Source: Rugamonas rivuli (GTDB lineage Bacteria; Pseudomonadota; Gammaproteobacteria; Burkholderiales; Burkholderiaceae_D). Taken from it: a stretch of DNA of 64,000 nucleotides. Below the pieces are notes generated by a model that saw only the letters and a list, made by a program, of their open reading frames with translations, was not told the origin of the DNA and ran no database searches. Made by a program: the position numbers and the translations under genes. This document shows positions 59,908 through 64,000 of this stretch, piece by piece. How positions within the stretch are numbered: the stretch's first letter is position 1; the number at the start of each line of letters is the position of its first letter. Where the stretch lies: positions 496,001-560,000 of the forward strand of contig NZ_WHUF01000001.1 of NCBI RefSeq assembly GCF_009380165.1. Reading direction: 5' to 3'.

Positions 59908-60660
59908 ATGCCAACCGTGCAATATGACGACGCGATAGTTTCTTTTGAAGCTGGTCCAGGCCTGCGCGACCTCGTGGTCGGCGAAGGCGTAGCCAATCAG
60001 GAATTGGACCATACCTTAGACCAACAGATCTTCCATATCCGCATGGCCAACTCGCAAGGCCGCCGCGAAGCGGCCAGCTTGTTGCTCAAGAAGATGTACG
60101 GATGGCGAGGCTACTCGGTCGATCCCAACGCCATTCATGCGCCGAACAAGATAACGCTGTTCGCCGAGACTGGCGGCCAGACGGTGGGAACAATGTCCCT
60201 GTGCCTGGATAACGACGAAGTCGGCCTGCCCGCCGACGAAATTTTCCGCGACAAGCTGGACGAACTGCGCGAACAGCGGCGCCGCCTGTGCGAGCCTTCG
60301 AAGCTGGCGATCGACAAGGGCGTGTCCAAACGCGTGTTCGCGGCGCTGATCCACATCTCGTACATCTATGCGCGCAACATCCATGGCTATACCGATTACG
60401 TGATCGAGGTGAACCCGCGCCATGTGATGTTCTACAAGCGCATGCTCGGCTTCCGGGACTTCGGCGGCGAGCGCGCCTGCCCGCGGGTAGGTGCACCGGC
60501 CGTGCTGCTGCGGCTGGAGCTGGAGTACATGGGAGAGCAGATCCGCCAGTTCGGCGGGCTGATGGAGCAGCAGACCACGGAGCGTTCCTTTTATCCGTAC
60601 TTCTTCCCCACCTGGGACGAGCCGGGTATCACCGGGCGCCTGATCGCGGGCAAGACCTGA
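59908..60660 (+). CDS. PEP-CTERM/exosortase-associated acyltransferase (N-acyl amino acid synthase, FeeM-like)
   Basis: A 250-residue GNAT-fold protein of the PEP-CTERM-linked acyltransferase family (TIGR03694 type). Its members include long-chain N-acyl amino acid synthases found by environmental DNA cloning. Typical segments are LDQQIFHIRMANSQGRREAA, KITLFAETGGQTVGTMSLCL, CEPSKLAIDKGVSKRVFAAL, YIYARNIHGYTDYVIEVNPR and HVMFYKRMLGFRDFGGER. The tail FYPYFFPTWDEPGITGRLI is also characteristic. It would join an acyl-ACP-derived fatty acid to an amino acid, giving a possible signal or surface-active lipid. Start 59908 (ATG) is used; GTG 59917 with AGGA at better spacing is possible. Its stop is two bases from the convergent protease gene. 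Confidence 0.9.
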   Translation: MPTVQYDDAIVSFEAGPGLRDLVVGEGVANQELDHTLDQQIFHIRMANSQGRREAASLLLKKMYGWRGYSVDPNAIHAPNKITLFAETGGQTVGTMSLCLDNDEVGLPADEIFRDKLDELREQRRRLCEPSKLAIDKGVSKRVFAALIHISYIYARNIHGYTDYVIEVNPRHVMFYKRMLGFRDFGGERACPRVGAPAVLLRLELEYMGEQIRQFGGLMEQQTTERSFYPYFFPTWDEPGITGRLIAGKT

Positions 60661-60662
60661 GC

Positions 60663-61418
60663 CTACTGTTCCGTGGCCGGCGCAAGGAAGCTGGCGGGGA
60701 TGGCGTAGGCGATGCCGCTGGGCGCGCTGATGGCTGTCTCCTTGACGCCTTTGACGAACACCATATTGACCACGCCGATGACTTCACCCGTGTCGGGATC
60801 GAACAGCGGGCTGCCGCTGTTGCCAGGATAGGCAGTGCCGTCGAGCTGGAACACGACATAGGACGATTTTTGCAGCTGGTTGAGCACTTTAACGTCGAGC
60901 TTGCTGGAGCTGGTCGAGGGCGCGGCTACCGGCGTGATTGCGGATACCGTGCACCGGTGCGTGACCTGGCGTAGCCCGAGGACCATGCCGAGCGGGAAGC
61001 CCATGAAGGCCAGGGACTTCCCCTCCTGGACTGCGGCGGAGTTGCCCAGCTTGAGGGCAGGGAGCGGTGTACCGCGCACGCGCAGGCGGGCGAGGTCATG
61101 CTCCTTGTCGATCATCGTGATGGTGGCGGCACGGAACTGCGCGCTATCGCCATCGCGCACGAGCACGCCCATCGTGTCGCCCAAGTCCGCTCGCAGCAGT
61201 TCGTTGACGACATGGGCTGCAGTGACGATGGTCAAGCCGTCTTCGATGACGAAGCCGGAGCCGATGAAGGACAGGGCGGGGCTGCGGGTCTTCTGGAAGC
61301 TGCCGATGCCAACGACGGATGGCTTGACCAGGCCGATTGTACGGCTGAGTTCGTCTGCGGATGCCGACGGAAGCAGGCTCAGCGCTAGCAACAGGGAACA
61401 AAGGTGATGTCTTAGCAT
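60663..61418 (-). CDS. Trypsin-like (S1C) periplasmic serine protease without PDZ domain
   Basis: A 251-residue protein with a signal peptide (1-21, ending PSASA) and a single trypsin-like domain. The triad is His69 (VTAAHVVNELL), Asp108 (DKEHDLARLRV) and Ser201 (YPGNSGSPLF). There is no PDZ domain, unlike DegP/HtrA, so it is about the size of the bare protease unit. It probably acts in the periplasm, perhaps processing exported proteins of the PEP-CTERM system; that is suggested only by its place in the locus. The start (61418) overlaps the stop of the large O-ligase-like gene by seven bases, so the two are coupled. Confidence 0.9.
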   Translation of the reverse strand: MLRHHLCSLLLALSLLPSASADELSRTIGLVKPSVVGIGSFQKTRSPALSFIGSGFVIEDGLTIVTAAHVVNELLRADLGDTMGVLVRDGDSAQFRAATITMIDKEHDLARLRVRGTPLPALKLGNSAAVQEGKSLAFMGFPLGMVLGLRQVTHRCTVSAITPVAAPSTSSSKLDVKVLNQLQKSSYVVFQLDGTAYPGNSGSPLFDPDTGEVIGVVNMVFVKGVKETAISAPSGIAYAIPASFLAPATEQ

Positions 61419-63799
61419 GGGGGACTCGCGGTGGAAGGAATGGGATGCGCAGGCCGCAGGGCGGCGGCGCACAACAACAGCATGAAAAGCACGGTGATGC
61501 GGGGCACGTCGAACAGGCTGTCGAACAGGCCCACTGTCTGCAACGCCACCAGCGCGGCAAGGAAGGCGGCGGCTTCGGCGCGCTCGGCGGCGTCTTGCGC
61601 CCGCCGCAAGAGCTCGGCGGCGGCGCTGCAGAGCAGGCCGGCATAGGCCAGCAAACCCGGCCAGCCCATTTCGACATACAGGTTCAAACCGAGGTTCTTG
61701 ACATGCCAAGGCAGGTGGTGGTGATCGCTGCTGAAAAACCAGTAATCATTTGCGTCGGAAAAGCCGCCATTGCGCACCAGTTCCTGCTGATCGGCTGATC
61801 CGCGCAGGCTGACGTTGTCGATATCCAGGGCGGCATGTTCGCCCTCCACGGATATCTCCAGCTGCACCGGCCGCGTTGAAGCGCCGAGCAGGCCGGACGC
61901 CAGTGGAAATTGCAGCCGCTGCCAATTGGGTGCGCGCAAAATTTGACGCAATGGGATGGCAATGCAGCCTTGCGGGTACAGTAGTTGCCGCTCGCATAGA
62001 TTCACGTGCAGAAAAGCCGGTGGACCGCTGTTGCGCGCGTCCAGTGCCAGCACATAGGCGGTCTCTGGTTGCACGGGAACGATATGCAGCATGCGCAGCA
62101 TTTCACCGTAGCCGGCTTGATATTCGCCGGCTGTCAGTCTCAGATAGCGGTTGTCGTCCTGCTCCAGATAGCGGTAGCCGGGCGGCACCTCGTGCTGCTG
62201 GTTGCGCCAGTAATAGAGCGATGGAAACTTGCCGAATCCTGCGCCCAGCATGGCGGTATCCAGGTTATCGTCCATAAAGGCCAAGGTTCGGCTCCAATGG
62301 CTCACGCGGGCGGACAGGTCGCTGCCCGCGTTGGCAAAACGTTCGGCGACGAAGTAGCCATGGCAGGTCGGTATGGCGACGGCCAGCACGGCCGAGGCGG
62401 CCATGAGCGCCGTCACGTTGCGGCGGTTGGGGTACCAAGCGGGGCGTCGCTTCAGAAGGTTGAGCGTGATCGGAGACATCGCCATCAGTATCAGTCCGGC
62501 GCTGGGCGCAAGCGTTGCAGCGCCCGCGTGGTGGTAGGCGATCCATACCGTGCCGACCATGAGGCCGGCGAGTGCGTGCACGGCCAGCAGCGACAGCGTG
62601 CGGGAATATTGCCAGCTCAGCGCGAAAGCCAGACCTGAACACAGGAACATGAGATACGGTGCTTTCAGGATCGCGACGGCAGGTTCGCCAACCGGCAGCA
62701 ACCAGGCCAGCATGCCGGCCAAGCCCAGGCCGCATGTCAGGCCGCTGATCAGCAGCGGGGGATGCAAGGTGCGGGTCGACAGTACCAGGGTTACCGACAA
62801 CAAGCCCAGCGCCGCGGCGTAGCCGCGATAACCACTGCTCGCAAACACCAGGCTGAGCCCGCACGCGAGCAGCGAGGTTGCCGCCAACGCGGTGGCCATG
62901 GTCCGCCAACGATGCCTGAACACGCCGGTTCGTGACCAGGCCGCCAGCGGAAAACCTGCCAGCACGAGGAGGGCGAGGGCATAAGCGAGGTAGAGCCCGC
63001 GTGAAAACGTGGCGAGACCGGTGTAGAGCGACAGAGGCAGCAGCGTCATTGCCACCGCCTGGCGCACGGCGGAACGCGTGCCGAACAGCCAGGCCGCCAG
63101 CAGTGGAACACTCATCGCAAGATAGCCATCCAAGGCCGCGCCGCCGGTATGCATGGCCGAGAACGGCGCGGTGATGCGGTAGTCGCTGGCGAAATTGAGC
63201 AGGCCCGGGAACTGCCAACGCTCGTGTATGGCGGCCATGAGTACGCCCGACAGTCCGAGCAGCATGCCGGGCAAGAAGAATCTGCGCAAGCCGTCGAGCG
63301 CCGGTCCCGCCGCCTGTTTTAACGACGGCAACAGTACGAAGCCCCAGAACCAGGCCTTGCCTACCCGTAGCGCGTTGTAGGGACTCAGATAGTTGTTGAA
63401 GGAATTCGCGTCGATGGCGGGCAATGGCTGCAAGCCGCGCCACAAGCCAATGCAGCAGGCGATGCCCAATCCCCACAAACTCAGATGGAACATCGGCGGA
63501 AAGTGCGGCTGCAAGGCCGAGCGGTCGAGACGCCAGTAGCAGGCGCCAGCCGTCAGGCAGAGCAGCACATCGATTTCCTCGACAAAGAACCAGCCGGTAT
63601 GCGGCGCCAGGTCCAGCACGGGAAGCAAAGCCGGCAAGGCCAGCAGCCACAACGCAGGCCGCCACCACAGCAGCGTGCCATAACCCATCACGATCGCCGG
63701 CAGCCAGCTGCCATGCAGGGGATAGACGCTCAGAACCGTAATCGCGCCGCCGAAAAACACCAGCGAAAGCAAGCGGTTGCACCACGGCGGCAGGCGCAC
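61412..63799 (-). CDS. Large O-antigen ligase-like polytopic protein with periplasmic insert
   Basis: A 795-residue inner-membrane protein. About 13 helices precede residue 510; then comes a ~200-residue extracytoplasmic domain (roughly 515-730), rich in beta strands, resembling a carbohydrate-binding jelly roll (AYVLALDARNSGPPAFLHVN, PVQLEISVEGEHAALDIDNV and ELVRNGGFSDANDYWFFSSD). The last helices close the protein (HLPWHVKNLGLNLYVEMGWP, then a pair near the C-terminus). The ligase-like late motif (NLYVEMGWPGLLAYAGLL) is present. I chose GTG 63799 because GAGGA lies five bases upstream; a TTG at 63811 would overlap the prsT stop. It is distinct from the ligase at 33225 and may be a second ligase or polymerase. 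Confidence 0.8.
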   Translation of the reverse strand: MRLPPWCNRLLSLVFFGGAITVLSVYPLHGSWLPAIVMGYGTLLWWRPALWLLALPALLPVLDLAPHTGWFFVEEIDVLLCLTAGACYWRLDRSALQPHFPPMFHLSLWGLGIACCIGLWRGLQPLPAIDANSFNNYLSPYNALRVGKAWFWGFVLLPSLKQAAGPALDGLRRFFLPGMLLGLSGVLMAAIHERWQFPGLLNFASDYRITAPFSAMHTGGAALDGYLAMSVPLLAAWLFGTRSAVRQAVAMTLLPLSLYTGLATFSRGLYLAYALALLVLAGFPLAAWSRTGVFRHRWRTMATALAATSLLACGLSLVFASSGYRGYAAALGLLSVTLVLSTRTLHPPLLISGLTCGLGLAGMLAWLLPVGEPAVAILKAPYLMFLCSGLAFALSWQYSRTLSLLAVHALAGLMVGTVWIAYHHAGAATLAPSAGLILMAMSPITLNLLKRRPAWYPNRRNVTALMAASAVLAVAIPTCHGYFVAERFANAGSDLSARVSHWSRTLAFMDDNLDTAMLGAGFGKFPSLYYWRNQQHEVPPGYRYLEQDDNRYLRLTAGEYQAGYGEMLRMLHIVPVQPETAYVLALDARNSGPPAFLHVNLCERQLLYPQGCIAIPLRQILRAPNWQRLQFPLASGLLGASTRPVQLEISVEGEHAALDIDNVSLRGSADQQELVRNGGFSDANDYWFFSSDHHHLPWHVKNLGLNLYVEMGWPGLLAYAGLLCSAAAELLRRAQDAAERAEAAAFLAALVALQTVGLFDSLFDVPRITVLFMLLLCAAALRPAHPIPSTASPPC

Positions 63800-63807
63800 G
63801 GACTTCC

Positions 63808-64000
63808 TCAACGCGGGCGAGCCGCGCGTTGTTCGCCGGACTTCGCCAACGCAGCGCTCAGGTGATCGCGGATGTCGTTGTTGGCGGGGGCGGTGGCGGC
63901 GGCCGACTTCAGCAAGGGCAGCGCGCGGTCCAGCCGGCCTTGTTCTGCCAGCAGCCAGCCCAGCGTGTCCATCACCGATGCGTCCGCCGGCGCCAACTGA
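63808..64000 (-). CDS. prsT: XrtA/PEP-CTERM system TPR-repeat protein PrsT, C-terminal fragment (rest outside window)
   Basis: Only the last ~63 codons are present; the frame is open to the window edge. The sequence has one complete TPR-like unit (MDTLGWLLAEQGRLDRALPL then LKSAAATAPANNDIRDHLSA) and a short basic end (KSGEQRAARPR), fitting the C-terminus of PrsT, the long TPR lipoprotein that accompanies prsK/prsR in XrtA loci. The N-terminus and most repeats lie beyond 64000. The stop is eight bases before the GTG start of the O-ligase-like gene, so they share a transcript. Assignment rests on repeat type and context. Confidence 0.65.
   Translation of the reverse strand, partial: QLAPADASVMDTLGWLLAEQGRLDRALPLLKSAAATAPANNDIRDHLSAALAKSGEQRAARPR

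Overview
The window is GC-rich, densely coded bacterial chromosome. Gene content points to a betaproteobacterium of the Oxalobacteraceae (Massilia/Duganella-like): PEP-CTERM proteins, an exosortase A (XrtA) exopolysaccharide locus, the CX14CX2C form of QueE, and a split nadAC/nadB layout. The genus is inferred from gene content only. No rRNA, tRNA, CRISPR array, insertion sequence or phage gene was seen. No gene-free stretch exceeds about 210 bases.

Region 1 (1-18.1 kb) is housekeeping and accessory. In order it holds: the tail of a non-specific nuclease; a small conserved ORF; a serralysin-type protease; a histidine kinase/diguanylate cyclase pair; queE-queD-tadA (queuosine precursor and tRNA inosine); an alpha/beta hydrolase; two related PEP-CTERM proteins in opposite orientation around ldcA; an ABC-F ATPase; nadA-nadC; a DUF418 membrane protein facing a TetR regulator with a perfect palindromic operator; a third PEP-CTERM protein; and a GNAT gene with nadB. 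A decayed second copy of the hydrolase 3' end sits just upstream of ldcA.

Region 2 (18.2-64 kb) is one XrtA/PEP-CTERM exopolysaccharide locus in alternating operons. These are: initiating glycosyltransferase-prsK-prsR (+); TPR protein, glycosyltransferase, two exosortase-associated hydrolases, acyl carrier protein and GNAT (-); AMP ligase, PLP decarboxylase and asparagine-synthase-like protein (+); polysaccharide deacetylase and O-ligase (-); fused GT2-GT4, flippase, GT4, MBOAT and its partner (+); a 13-gene, 17-kb operon (-) with chain-length protein, tyrosine kinase, outer-membrane barrel, wecB, deacetylase, FemAB protein, glycosyltransferases, exosortase A, amidotransferase, a GT4-CapK fusion and a methyltransferase; export lipoprotein and N-acyl amino acid synthase (+); and serine protease, large O-ligase-like protein and the end of prsT (-).

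Together the genes describe a Wzx/Wzy-type polysaccharide pathway. PrsK/PrsR should control it, probably with sigma-54. XrtA would process PEP-CTERM proteins such as the three in region 1. Two observations stand out. First, a 14-base motif, TTGAG-N4-ATCAA, occurs exactly in three divergent promoter regions of the locus, with two degenerate copies (TTGAG-N4-CACAA); it is a candidate binding site for a regulator of the whole locus. Second, an adenylating ligase, a carrier protein, an MBOAT and a possible SGNH-like partner are all present. These are the four parts of a Dlt-like route for moving an acyl or aminoacyl group across the membrane onto a polymer.
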